Part shown: piece by piece, positions 1 to 6,920 of the stretch
Position numbering within the stretch: the first letter of the stretch is position 1
Layout: each line of letters starts with the position of its first letter
Assembly (NCBI GenBank): GCA_039029535.1
Contig: JBCCFW010000215.1
Coordinates: 1 to 11,785 of the forward strand
Origin: JBCCFW01 sp039029535
Lineage (GTDB): Bacteria; Acidobacteriota; JBCCFW01
Length of the DNA: 11,785 bases
Reading direction: 5' to 3'
The notes under the pieces: generated by a model
What the model was told of the DNA's origin: nothing
Database searches by the model: none
The model's input: the letters and a program-made list of their open reading frames with translations, nothing else
Translations under genes and position numbers: made by a program

Positions 1-212
1 ACATGCGGACGCCTCTCTCTGAAGCAAAGCAGCTCTACGGTGCCCTGAAGATCCGCGGCATCGACACGGCCCTCGTCGAGATGACCGGTGCCTCGCACAA
101 CATCGCGGGCCGGCCGAGTCAGCTCATCTCCAAGGTCGATCACGTCCTGGCGTGGTTCGAGAAGTACCCGGAGGAGAAGGAAGAGGAGGAGGCCGAATCC
201 GCCCAGCCGTGA
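1..212 (+). CDS. S9 family (prolyl oligopeptidase-like) serine peptidase, C-terminal fragment
   Basis: Only the last ~70 residues are in the window. The gene enters from the left edge, so the ATG at position 3 is an internal Met and not a start. The pattern R-T-P-x-S-E-A-x-Q-x-Y-x-A-L-K, followed by G-A-S-H (His is residue 32 counted from that Met) and by R-P-S-x-L-I-x-K-V-x-x-x-L-x-W-F, is the standard C-terminus of S9C acylaminoacyl-peptidase-type enzymes. The His is the expected charge-relay histidine. The partial codon ending in AC at bases 1-2 would fit the conserved catalytic Asp that sits two residues before this Arg in the family; that part is inference. Family members are alpha/beta-hydrolases that cleave oligopeptides, and many are exported. 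The protein ends in an unusual acidic tail rich in Glu (residues ~56-66). The catalytic Ser and propeller lie outside the window. Confidence 0.85.
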   Translation, partial: MRTPLSEAKQLYGALKIRGIDTALVEMTGASHNIAGRPSQLISKVDHVLAWFEKYPEEKEEEEAESAQP

Positions 213-225
213 GTGGAGACGAGGA

Positions 226-256
226 CGGGTCGCCGCGAGCTGATCGCGGCGACCCG
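226..256. terminator. 13-bp perfect hairpin between convergent genes
   Basis: Bases 226-238 and 244-256 are perfect reverse complements (13 bp, very GC-rich) around a 5-nt loop. The hairpin begins 13 nt after the S9 peptidase stop and lies 28 nt from the stop of the convergent gene at 285. No T-tract follows on either strand, so it is not a textbook intrinsic terminator. Its position and strength fit a shared bidirectional terminator or a 3'-end stabiliser. Confidence 0.6.
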
Positions 257-284
257 ATGAGGCGGCGGTCTCACCCTCGAGAAC

Positions 285-1052
285 TCAGAGGAGCGAGATG
301 ACGCGGATGGCAGACATCCCCACGCCACCGAGGATCGTGCCTTCCGGACCGAGGACGGAGAAGTGGATGGCGCCCATGCAGTCGGCGACGCCGACGTCGG
401 CCCAGGGGATGTACATCGGGCGATCGTCCTCGCCGGGACGGCTGGCCCAGGGGCTGGTGGGGGCGAGCATCTCTTCGGCCCAGTAGGCCGTGCTGTAGCG
501 GGCCACCGAGGCGCCGACGAGCACGCGGTAGCCACTCCTCACCCCGAGCCGACGGATGGCCTGGGCCTCGATCGCGCGGATGGCCTCGATGGTGTCCATG
601 GCGCGGACGAAGATCTCACGGCTCGACGTGTCCTCATCGACGGTCCCGAGCTCGGACAGCGTGGTGAGGATGCGGTTGATGTATGCCGCCTCCACGCGGG
701 AGACCCCCGAGCTCCGCAGGAGCGCCTGTGGCTCCTGGCTGAGGGCGTCCATCAGGTCGGCGGTGAAGGTCCCCGTGTCGACGCCCAGGCAGCGACCACA
801 GGTCGGCTTCCGCTCGCCGCCGTCGCCACAACGCTGGTCCAGCGTGAGCTGGACTGCGTTGACTCCCCAGCCGAGCGGAGACGCGCCCAGGTCGTCCTTG
901 TGGAGGATGATGTAGTCGAGCCCGTCGTTGTGGGCTTGTCCGACGTGGTCGAACGGGTTGGCTGGGTTGCCGGCCTCGATGGCGGCGGCCAGGGTCGGAA
1001 TGAGGACGAGCGCGAGCAGGGTCGCGAGGGGCGTCAGACGGGCGGCAGTCAT
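285..1052 (-). CDS. Secreted hypothetical protein with N-P-F-D-x-x-G-x-x-H-N-x-G-L-D-Y motif
   Basis: This 255-residue protein has a clear Sec signal peptide at residues 1-25 (positively charged start, then a Leu/Ala-rich core ending A-A-A), so it is probably periplasmic or extracellular. The start is supported by CAGGAG at 1061-1066, 8 nt before the ATG. Directly after the signal peptide comes N-P-F-D-H-V-G-Q-A-H-N-D-G-L-D-Y (residues 32-47). From memory, this H-N-x-(G/A)-L-D signature marks a family of uncharacterised exported proteins in Bacteroidota and Myxococcota. A cysteine cluster lies at C75, C85 and C88, with C225 near the end, suggesting disulfides or metal binding. The C-terminus (residues ~217-250) is Asp-Val-Gly-Val-Ala-Asp followed by a Gly-rich apolar stretch, as in the same family. 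No catalytic motif is recognised and the function is unknown. It lies 115 bp downstream of the large secreted Vps62-like gene on the same strand. Confidence 0.75.
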   Translation of the reverse strand: MTAARLTPLATLLALVLIPTLAAAIEAGNPANPFDHVGQAHNDGLDYIILHKDDLGASPLGWGVNAVQLTLDQRCGDGGERKPTCGRCLGVDTGTFTADLMDALSQEPQALLRSSGVSRVEAAYINRILTTLSELGTVDEDTSSREIFVRAMDTIEAIRAIEAQAIRRLGVRSGYRVLVGASVARYSTAYWAEEMLAPTSPWASRPGEDDRPMYIPWADVGVADCMGAIHFSVLGPEGTILGGVGMSAIRVISLL

Positions 1053-1070
1053 GATGAGAGCTCCTGGTGT

Positions 1071-1089
1071 CGCCCCTGCCTCAGGGGCG
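1071..1089. repeat. Short inverted repeat upstream of the HN-motif gene
   Basis: Bases 1071-1078 and 1082-1089 form a perfect 8-bp GC-rich stem with a 3-nt loop. In the minus-strand transcript the hairpin ends about 4 nt upstream of the CAGGAG ribosome binding site of the gene ending at 285. It could therefore influence translation start or protect a processed 5' end. This is structural evidence only. Confidence 0.4.
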
Positions 1090-1120
1090 TTCAGGAGGCA
1101 TCAACCACCGCGCGGGCGAG

Positions 1121-1152
1121 AGCTGACACGATTTCTTGGCGTCGTGTCGGCT
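1121..1152 (-). terminator. Hairpin just after the Vps62-like gene
   Basis: Bases 1121-1131 and 1142-1152 pair over 11 positions with one imperfect pair (T1124 opposite G1149), around a 10-nt loop. It starts 15 nt beyond the stop codon of the 1168-4491 gene in the direction of transcription. No T-tract follows. It may be a weak or factor-assisted terminator that lowers read-through into the downstream secreted gene. Confidence 0.4.
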
Positions 1153-1167
1153 GGCGTCCCTGGCCGA

Positions 1168-4100
1168 CTACTTGCAGACACTCTCCATGTCGAGCAGGCC
1201 CTCGTCCTCCGGTGCGATGTAGCAGCGCAGGAACTTGCGCGGATCGCTGTAGAGGTTGACGTGGCAGTCGATGCTGGCGTCAGGTGAGGTGGTGCGATGG
1301 GCGGGGCTGGAGGGGCCGCTCAACTTCCTGTCCGGACCCGACACGGTCGCGACGATGTCTCTTGCCATCGCGATCGTCTCCAATGCGCCTGAGATGCCGG
1401 TGGCCTTGATGCCGTAGTAGCCAGCCGCGGCGTGGACCGATGTCTCGAGCGGGCTACCGGTGAGATCGAGCATGCCCACGACCGTGAGCCACGGTTCGAT
1501 CTCGAAGATGGAGAGGAAGTGTCGCGCGCTGCCCCAGTTCAAGCGGTTGAAAGCGATCGCCGTGTCGAGCCAGCGGAGCTCGTAGTGCTCGTACCTCTTG
1601 GGGTCCAGGAGATAGTCGCGGCCGAGCTTGGCGCCCGCTCGGTGCATCGGGTCGCAGCCGGCGTGGGTGTCGTAGTAGCCGAACGCCGGGTACGAGGCAT
1701 GGGCTCCGTAGGCGACGTACAGTGGTGGGCGGTGGCCCTTCCGGTGACCGAGGCTGGTCCAGGGCTTGGTGATCCCGAAGTAGTGCGAGGAGTACGTTGC
1801 GGCAAGAGGTTTCACGCCCTTGCTCGGCTCGGGGTTTTCGGCGTCGACCTGTACCGTGACCTGCATCATCTCCCAGTCGCCCTGGTGGCCGAAGTGGACC
1901 CCGGCCTGCGTGGTGATGAGGCTCAAGACCTCGAGGGCCCAGTACTGAAGGTAGGCGGTGCTCTCATCCGGATCCCACGCCGAGTGGTAGTAGAGCACGA
2001 CGTCTTCTTGGGTCTTGTCGCGGATCTCGTCGAGATCGTGGCTCAGGTAGTACTTGTCACCGTCGAACCTGGCGAGCGCGGCGACGTCGAGTGGGGCTCC
2101 CTGACCGCTGGCCTTGGCCTTGATGCAGGCGATCCCGCCGTCGATGCAGTACATCTTTCGATTCGCCAGGACCACGGGGTCGTCCGCTGAGCGTGGCTCG
2201 CTGCAGTCGCAGACGTCTGGCTCGGGGTTCTGCAAGAACCCCTCGACGGACATGGGCGGCCATCGCTCCTCCTGCTCGAGATACAGGAGGGGGCGATGCC
2301 GTTGGATGAGATCGAAGACCTGGTAGCTGCCCCAGGCCTGCTGCTTGCCTTGCTTGTCGAGCAGCACGACCTTGATCAGGTAGGTGTCGACCAGTGGCCT
2401 GGTGAAGATCCACTTCTTCTCGTCGTCACGCAGGTCCCACGTCGCTTGGAGCTTCACCGTCTTGCCGGCCGCGTCGGCTGCCTTCGGTGGCTCGAGCTCG
2501 ATCACCCGGTCGGGTTTCCCGTCGATGGGCTCTCCGGTCTTCGGGTCGAGCGCATGTACGTGGACTTGCAGTCGGTAGCCGTCATCTCGATAGCAGGGTG
2601 GGAGCCGGATCTCGCCGACGATGTTCAGCCCAATGGTGCCGCCGTGACGTTCGTCGAGTGCTTGATCGCGCAGGAAGAAGTCGTCGCTGTCATCGTCTCG
2701 GCCGTAGGAGGCGTGCTCGTTGACGATGCCGATCGTCACGTCCTTGGGGTCAGCCCTGGCCAGAATTTCGAACCCCGCTCTCGCCGTGAGCCGTGGGCTC
2801 GCGATCTTGGCCCGAACGGTTCCATGGCCCGGCCTGCAGCCACGGAGGCAGTCGCCGTCCATGACCGCGACGTCGCTGGAGACGGACCACTCGGGTTGCG
2901 TGCTGCCGAGGAAGTGCCCGTCGGTGTCATGGACGCGTGTCACGAGCTGTTGGCAGTCCCCGGCGCAGACCTTGATGGGGTCGGGAGTGATCTCGAGGCG
3001 GGTCGCGTTCTCGAAGGGTTCGTCTTGCATGCTGAGCAGCGGAAAGTCGTGGCGAACGATGATCGGCATCACCGACGTGCAGTGCACTCCGTGATGGCAG
3101 TAGTTTCGCCAGCGGGCTCCTGTTTCGACGTAGGCGTTCGTGCCCCTGATCCAGAGTCGCTTGTCGCGGCCCTTGACGTAGCACTCCGCAGTGGCGCGAT
3201 AGCGCTCGTCGAGCGAGCGGACCTGTAGGGTGACCCAGCCGCCGTCCTGAGCCGGGCGGAGCTCGTCGATGGGGATCTCCACGCGGAGGAAGCCTCCGTC
3301 CCGACGTCCGTCCCTGTTCCTGTACTCGCTGACGACGTCGTGTCGGAGGTTGAGGGTGGCGATCCGGCGACCCTCCGCGCCAAAGATCGCTCGAAGCTTC
3401 TCCGAATCGTACTGGCCGTACTCGTCGAGCTTCGAGAGCTCGTGGATTTCCGCCTGCTGCCCGAGATTGTGGAGCGAGATGCCTCGTGGTGTCGTCCACG
3501 CGTCTGGGTAGTCCGGGCCACTGTCCGTTTCCATGACGTCCCACCACAGGTACATGATGGCTGTCTCTCCCAGGTAGGCGTCGGCTGCGGTGGGTACCGT
3601 CGACTTCGACGGCAAGTCGTGAACCTCGATGAGGTCGCGGCTCGTTTCCCGCCAGATCGGGTTCACTCCGAGTCCCGGGCCAGTGCGGGTGTCGCCGAGC
3701 CGGTAGGTGTAGCAGGCGTCGCTGCTGCCACCCTGCATGTCCACGAGGCGACGGTTGACCATGTCCTCGACACAGGCGGCGAAGCGCGTGCCGTCCCGGC
3801 AGCCCTGGATGCCCAGCAGTTGGCGGCAGGTCTCGTCGGTGTCATCCGAGCCGCACTTCCACTTGTTCAGCGTGCCGACGATTCGGGTGTACAGGCTTCC
3901 GTGGTAGGAGCCGTCCGGGTGCTTGCCGCGCCGACTCAGGCCGAGACGGCGTGCGCCGTTGGCGGCGTTGTTGAGCATGAGTCGGACTTGATTCCAGGTG
4001 GGACCACTCGGGGGGAGGTAGTCACCGTGGTGATCAGGGTGCTTCTCCTCGAGAGCGATGAGATCGAAGATGCCGAGCTGGAAGGCGGCGAGGGTGCGGT

Positions 4101-4491
4101 CGCTGTAGGTCAGCCTCTCGCATGGTGCGCGGGGGTACCTGAAACACTTGGGGCACTGCCGTGACTGTCGGAATTCCTCGCAGTCGACGTCCACGTGGGG
4201 CTCTTCGAGGCACTCTGGCCAGGCCTCTTCCTCTTGCTTCCTGAAGAAGTGGCTTGCGAGCTCGAGGGATGTCCACGCAGCTTCGGCCAGGCTGGTGGGT
4301 CGCTTCTCGGGCAGAGCCAACGCACGTTGTCGGAGCGCGATCGCATCACTGATGTCCCTGGGGACACCGTTGAGCATGTCCGGCTTCGTCACGGGCCTGC
4401 CCTGGCAGGCGTGACTGCGCCCCCGTGCGAAGGCGGGGTGGGCGAGGGTCAGGACGAGCAGTGCGACGAGCTGAAGACGTGAGCGCAGCAT
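1168..4491 (-). CDS. Large secreted protein: Ig-like domain plus Vps62/DUF946-like C-terminal domain
   Basis: This 1107-residue protein has a signal peptide at residues 1-22 (cleavage near A-F-A). The ATG is preceded by GGAGG at 4496-4500, 4 nt away. The N-terminal ~480 residues are Cys-rich (including C113-x-x-C116 and C124) and not recognised. Residues ~495-580 resemble a bacterial Ig-like (Big_2-type) domain: T-R-L-E-I-T-P-D-P-I-K-V-C-A-G, then the W-S-V-S-S-D strand and a G-x-G-T-V-R strand. Residues ~730-990 match the Vps62/DUF946 pattern: R-P-L-L-Y-L-E-Q-E-E-R-W-P-P-M-S-V-E-G-F, then Y-Y-H-S-A-W-D, then H869-Q-G-D-W-E874, then Y-V-A-Y-G-A-H931-A-S-Y934. That family occurs in plants, fungi and bacteria, and no biochemical activity is established. 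The conserved His, Asp and Glu suggest a metal or active site, which is inference. The protein is probably exported and disulfide-bonded. The gene is divergent from the serine hydrolase gene and followed by the HN-motif gene. Confidence 0.75.
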   Translation of the reverse strand: MLRSRLQLVALLVLTLAHPAFARGRSHACQGRPVTKPDMLNGVPRDISDAIALRQRALALPEKRPTSLAEAAWTSLELASHFFRKQEEEAWPECLEEPHVDVDCEEFRQSRQCPKCFRYPRAPCERLTYSDRTLAAFQLGIFDLIALEEKHPDHHGDYLPPSGPTWNQVRLMLNNAANGARRLGLSRRGKHPDGSYHGSLYTRIVGTLNKWKCGSDDTDETCRQLLGIQGCRDGTRFAACVEDMVNRRLVDMQGGSSDACYTYRLGDTRTGPGLGVNPIWRETSRDLIEVHDLPSKSTVPTAADAYLGETAIMYLWWDVMETDSGPDYPDAWTTPRGISLHNLGQQAEIHELSKLDEYGQYDSEKLRAIFGAEGRRIATLNLRHDVVSEYRNRDGRRDGGFLRVEIPIDELRPAQDGGWVTLQVRSLDERYRATAECYVKGRDKRLWIRGTNAYVETGARWRNYCHHGVHCTSVMPIIVRHDFPLLSMQDEPFENATRLEITPDPIKVCAGDCQQLVTRVHDTDGHFLGSTQPEWSVSSDVAVMDGDCLRGCRPGHGTVRAKIASPRLTARAGFEILARADPKDVTIGIVNEHASYGRDDDSDDFFLRDQALDERHGGTIGLNIVGEIRLPPCYRDDGYRLQVHVHALDPKTGEPIDGKPDRVIELEPPKAADAAGKTVKLQATWDLRDDEKKWIFTRPLVDTYLIKVVLLDKQGKQQAWGSYQVFDLIQRHRPLLYLEQEERWPPMSVEGFLQNPEPDVCDCSEPRSADDPVVLANRKMYCIDGGIACIKAKASGQGAPLDVAALARFDGDKYYLSHDLDEIRDKTQEDVVLYYHSAWDPDESTAYLQYWALEVLSLITTQAGVHFGHQGDWEMMQVTVQVDAENPEPSKGVKPLAATYSSHYFGITKPWTSLGHRKGHRPPLYVAYGAHASYPAFGYYDTHAGCDPMHRAGAKLGRDYLLDPKRYEHYELRWLDTAIAFNRLNWGSARHFLSIFEIEPWLTVVGMLDLTGSPLETSVHAAAGYYGIKATGISGALETIAMARDIVATVSGPDRKLSGPSSPAHRTTSPDASIDCHVNLYSDPRKFLRCYIAPEDEGLLDMESVCK

Positions 4492-4495
4492 GGGT

Positions 4496-4532
4496 CCTCC
4501 GGGCCCTCGCCCATCGATGACGGGGCGAGGGC
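4496..4532 (-). promoter_or_regulatory. Ribosome binding site and adjacent perfect hairpin in the leader of the Vps62-like gene
   Basis: Bases 4503-4512 and 4523-4532 are perfect 10-bp reverse complements around a 10-nt loop. On the minus strand this places a strong GC stem only 2 nt upstream of the GGAGG ribosome binding site (4496-4500) of the gene starting at 4491. A hairpin here could keep the site accessible, stabilise the mRNA or bind a regulator. The remaining intergenic DNA, 4533-4715, shows no gene and no convincing sigma-70 promoter. Confidence 0.5.
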
Positions 4533-4715
4533 GGCGTGCTGAGGACTCATTGCCACGCGTGCGGCTCCGTTACACTTGCAGCTCAGGCTTTCGGCGCGGA
4601 GTCGACTTGTCGTGGCGCGATGACCCGAGCGTGACGTCCTCGGGCCGAGCGCAGAAGGGCCGCCCACCAGGTTGCCTCGCGTCACTCCGGGAGCGATCCT
4701 CCCCAGAGCTTGCGG

Positions 4716-6764
4716 ATGCTGACGGAGGCCCTCGTGACGAGACTCGGACCCTTCCTGAACGCCATGATGGTCGGCTGTGCGCTCGTGCCTGCTGCGCCGT
4801 CACTGGCCGGGAACAGGGACTACTGGCCGACGGATGATTGGCGCTCCCGGGCGCCAGAGGAGGCGTGCATCGACGCGTCCGCTCTCCGAGCATTGCGGGA
4901 CGACATCGCCGCCGGAGCGTGGGGCGATGTCCACAGCTTGCTCATCGTCAAGGACGGCTACCTCGTCGCCGAGGACTACTTCCCGGGTTCTGGCAGGGAC
5001 GACGTCCACGAGATGCAGTCCGTCACCAAGAGCGTCGCCTCCGTCCTCATGGGCATCGCGATGGAGCAGGGCCGGTTCACGGAGAGCACCCGGGTCGTGA
5101 GCCTCTTCCCCGAACGGACCTTCGCCGACATGGGAGGACCTCCCGGAGGCACGCCCACGACCGTCCGCACGAGCTCGGTCGGCTATCAGGGCTTCTCCAT
5201 GAGCTTCGACCTCGATCCGGCCGCGAGCATCCTGTTGCTCGCCGTCCAGGTGACGGGCACGGACGGCACGGGGGCTCCGGGCAGCAGCGTCTGGCTGGAC
5301 GAGCTGTCCTTGACCTTCGACGACGCGCCTGGAGTCGACGTGCTCGGCAACGGTGACTTCGAGAGCGGTGACGTCGACGAGCCCTGGAGCACCTTCCCGC
5401 TGAACACGAACATCGGCCGGTGGACCGGCCAGAGTGCGGGATGCACGACCGGCCTGTCCGCGTCGACCGCGCTCACCGCCGCCGGAGCGCACGCAGCGAG
5501 GCTGGAGCCGATCGGCTGGTGCGCCGACGATGGCGACTCGACCACGTGGATCGTCGGAGACCTGTCGGCGATCCACGCTCGTGGTGCGACGAGGGGGACG
5601 TTCGCGGGGGAGATCTCCGTCGACCGGCTGGCGCTCGGTCACGAGGCCCGGATTCTCGTCGTGGGGCTGACCAGCACGTTCGCGAGCACGACGATCGCAG
5701 AGGCTCGCAACTTCTCGGGAACGGGCACGCTCGTGCCGGGCGATGCGCCTTCCAAGGCGGAGATCGAGATCGGACACCTGCTCGACATGCGGCACGGCCT
5801 GCTCTGGCGTGAGTGGGGATACACGCTGCCGACGGAGCAGGACCAGGTCGTCATGTTGGAGGGCGCCGTCCCCGTCGGCGACGTCTTCCAGTGTCCGACC
5901 GACTGGCTGCAGTACGTCATGGACCGACCCATGGCCTCCGCGCCGGGGACCACCTATCAGTACAGCACGGGAGTCTCCGCGCTCTTCAGCGCCGTCCTCG
6001 ATGCCACCACGTCCCTCGGGTCCGAGTCCTTCGCGGACGAGCATCTCTTCGATCCGCTCGGGGTGACCAGCGACCACTGGTGGGTGATCGATGCGAACGG
6101 GGTCCTCCACGCGGGAGGTGCTCTCCGGCTCACCGCTCGTGACCTGGCGCGCTTCGGTCTCCTGCTCGCGAGCGACGGGGCATGGAACGGTCGGCAGGTG
6201 GTGCCCAGCGCCTACCTCGAGCGCGCCCGGACCCCGACGACGCGACACGTCTCGATGGGCCTGCACTACAGCGCCCAGTTCTGGCTGGTGCCCGTCGAGC
6301 TGCCCGATGGAACGGCGACTCTCGCGATGGCCGCATTGGGGCGGGGAGGACAGGCATGCCTCGTCGTTCCCGAGCTCGACCTGGTCCTCGTCAGCACGGC
6401 CGACAACCCGACGGAGCCGAATCAGACCGCGTCGGTCACGTGGCTCCGCGATGTCGTCCTTCCTGCCATCAGCGACTTGCCCCGCCCGGCCACGGTGGGC
6501 CCTGCCCTTCGCGTGGCCGGGGGTCGAGAACCAGGCTCTCCAACGGTCACGGCCGATCTCGATTGGTCCGGAGATGCCGGTGCGCCACGCACCGACGGCG
6601 AGCACTACCGCGTGCTGTGCGGAACGTCCGCCTCCCGGCTGGAGCCCTGTGCTGTCGACGATGTCTCGACCACGAGCTGGAGCCACGTGTCGCTTGCCGC
6701 GGAGGCTCTGCACTTCTTTCGAGTGCTGGCCGCCAACGCCTGCGAACGTCTGGAGTGCCCCTGA
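4716..6764 (+). CDS. Secreted beta-lactamase-fold serine hydrolase interrupted by a carbohydrate-binding-like insert
   Basis: This 682-residue protein has a signal peptide ending near A-P-S-L-A (~residue 31). ATG 4716 is preferred over the in-frame TTG at 4710; neither has a strong ribosome binding site. Class C beta-lactamase/6-aminohexanoate-hydrolase motifs are present: S102-V-T-K105 (nucleophile and general base), Y416-S-T-G in place of Y-x-N, and G542-R-G-G-Q as the third motif before the V-V-P-E-L-D-L-V-L-V strand. Such enzymes hydrolyse amide or ester bonds and act outside the cytoplasm when exported. Residues ~142-343 interrupt the domain exactly between F-P-E-R-T-F-A-D-M and K-A-E-I-E-I-G-H-L-L-D-M-R-H-G-L, which are normally close together. 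The insert contains W-L-D-E-L-S-L (end of a CBM-like jelly roll) followed by N-G-D-F-E-S-G (start of one). A C-terminal fibronectin-III-like stretch (~605-680) may help surface attachment. The substrate is unknown. The gene is followed by a hairpin and then the HTTM gene. Confidence 0.8.
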   Translation: MLTEALVTRLGPFLNAMMVGCALVPAAPSLAGNRDYWPTDDWRSRAPEEACIDASALRALRDDIAAGAWGDVHSLLIVKDGYLVAEDYFPGSGRDDVHEMQSVTKSVASVLMGIAMEQGRFTESTRVVSLFPERTFADMGGPPGGTPTTVRTSSVGYQGFSMSFDLDPAASILLLAVQVTGTDGTGAPGSSVWLDELSLTFDDAPGVDVLGNGDFESGDVDEPWSTFPLNTNIGRWTGQSAGCTTGLSASTALTAAGAHAARLEPIGWCADDGDSTTWIVGDLSAIHARGATRGTFAGEISVDRLALGHEARILVVGLTSTFASTTIAEARNFSGTGTLVPGDAPSKAEIEIGHLLDMRHGLLWREWGYTLPTEQDQVVMLEGAVPVGDVFQCPTDWLQYVMDRPMASAPGTTYQYSTGVSALFSAVLDATTSLGSESFADEHLFDPLGVTSDHWWVIDANGVLHAGGALRLTARDLARFGLLLASDGAWNGRQVVPSAYLERARTPTTRHVSMGLHYSAQFWLVPVELPDGTATLAMAALGRGGQACLVVPELDLVLVSTADNPTEPNQTASVTWLRDVVLPAISDLPRPATVGPALRVAGGREPGSPTVTADLDWSGDAGAPRTDGEHYRVLCGTSASRLEPCAVDDVSTTSWSHVSLAAEALHFFRVLAANACERLECP

Positions 6765-6774
6765 GGTCGTCGAG

Positions 6775-6805
6775 CCACGTCTCGTGGGCGACCGACGAGA
6801 CGTGG
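6775..6805 (+). terminator. 11-bp perfect hairpin after the serine hydrolase gene
   Basis: Bases 6775-6785 and 6795-6805 are exact reverse complements (11 bp) around a 9-nt loop, starting 10 nt after the stop codon. No T-tract follows. The position suggests a terminator or 3'-end stabiliser for the serine hydrolase transcript, so the HTTM gene probably has its own promoter. A TAGGAT at 6812-6817 could be a -10 box, but no matching -35 is seen. Confidence 0.5.
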
Positions 6806-6869
6806 GGCGGGTAGGATGCGTCTCATGAGATTCCGCGTGCTGCCCATCTTCGCGTCGGATCGGTGCCTT

Positions 6870-6920
6870 GGAGACGGTCGGTGATCGACGCGACGTGGGA
6901 GCGCCTGAGCCCGTTGGGCG
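6870..6920 (+). promoter_or_regulatory. Ribosome binding site and probable true 5' end of the HTTM gene
   Basis: GGAG at 6870-6873 stands 7 nt before GTG 6881. From that GTG the frame reads V-I-D-A-T-W-E-R-L-S-P-L, a plausible HTTM N-terminus, and then leaves the main frame. Removing one G from the GGG at 6916-6918 joins it directly to A-V-E-V-F-S-I-D-L-R in the main reading frame. The in-frame alternative start, GTG 6921, has no ribosome binding site at normal spacing. This favours initiation at 6881 with a one-base indel. Confidence 0.55.

Noticed and set aside
363..1259. A 298-codon plus-strand frame over the HN-motif gene
   Set aside because: The opposite strand has a signal peptide, a ribosome binding site and family motifs; this frame has none.
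2296..3228. A 310-codon plus-strand frame inside the Vps62-like gene
   Set aside because: It is a shadow of the minus-strand coding sequence with no start signal or domain.
4550..4576. TTGCCA and TACACT as a sigma-70 promoter for the serine hydrolase
   Set aside because: The spacing is only 15 nt and the -10 match is 4 of 6; too weak to list.
6816..6884. A 22-codon ORF whose TGA overlaps GTG 6881
   Set aside because: It has no ribosome binding site. It could be a leader peptide, but nothing beyond the overlap supports it.
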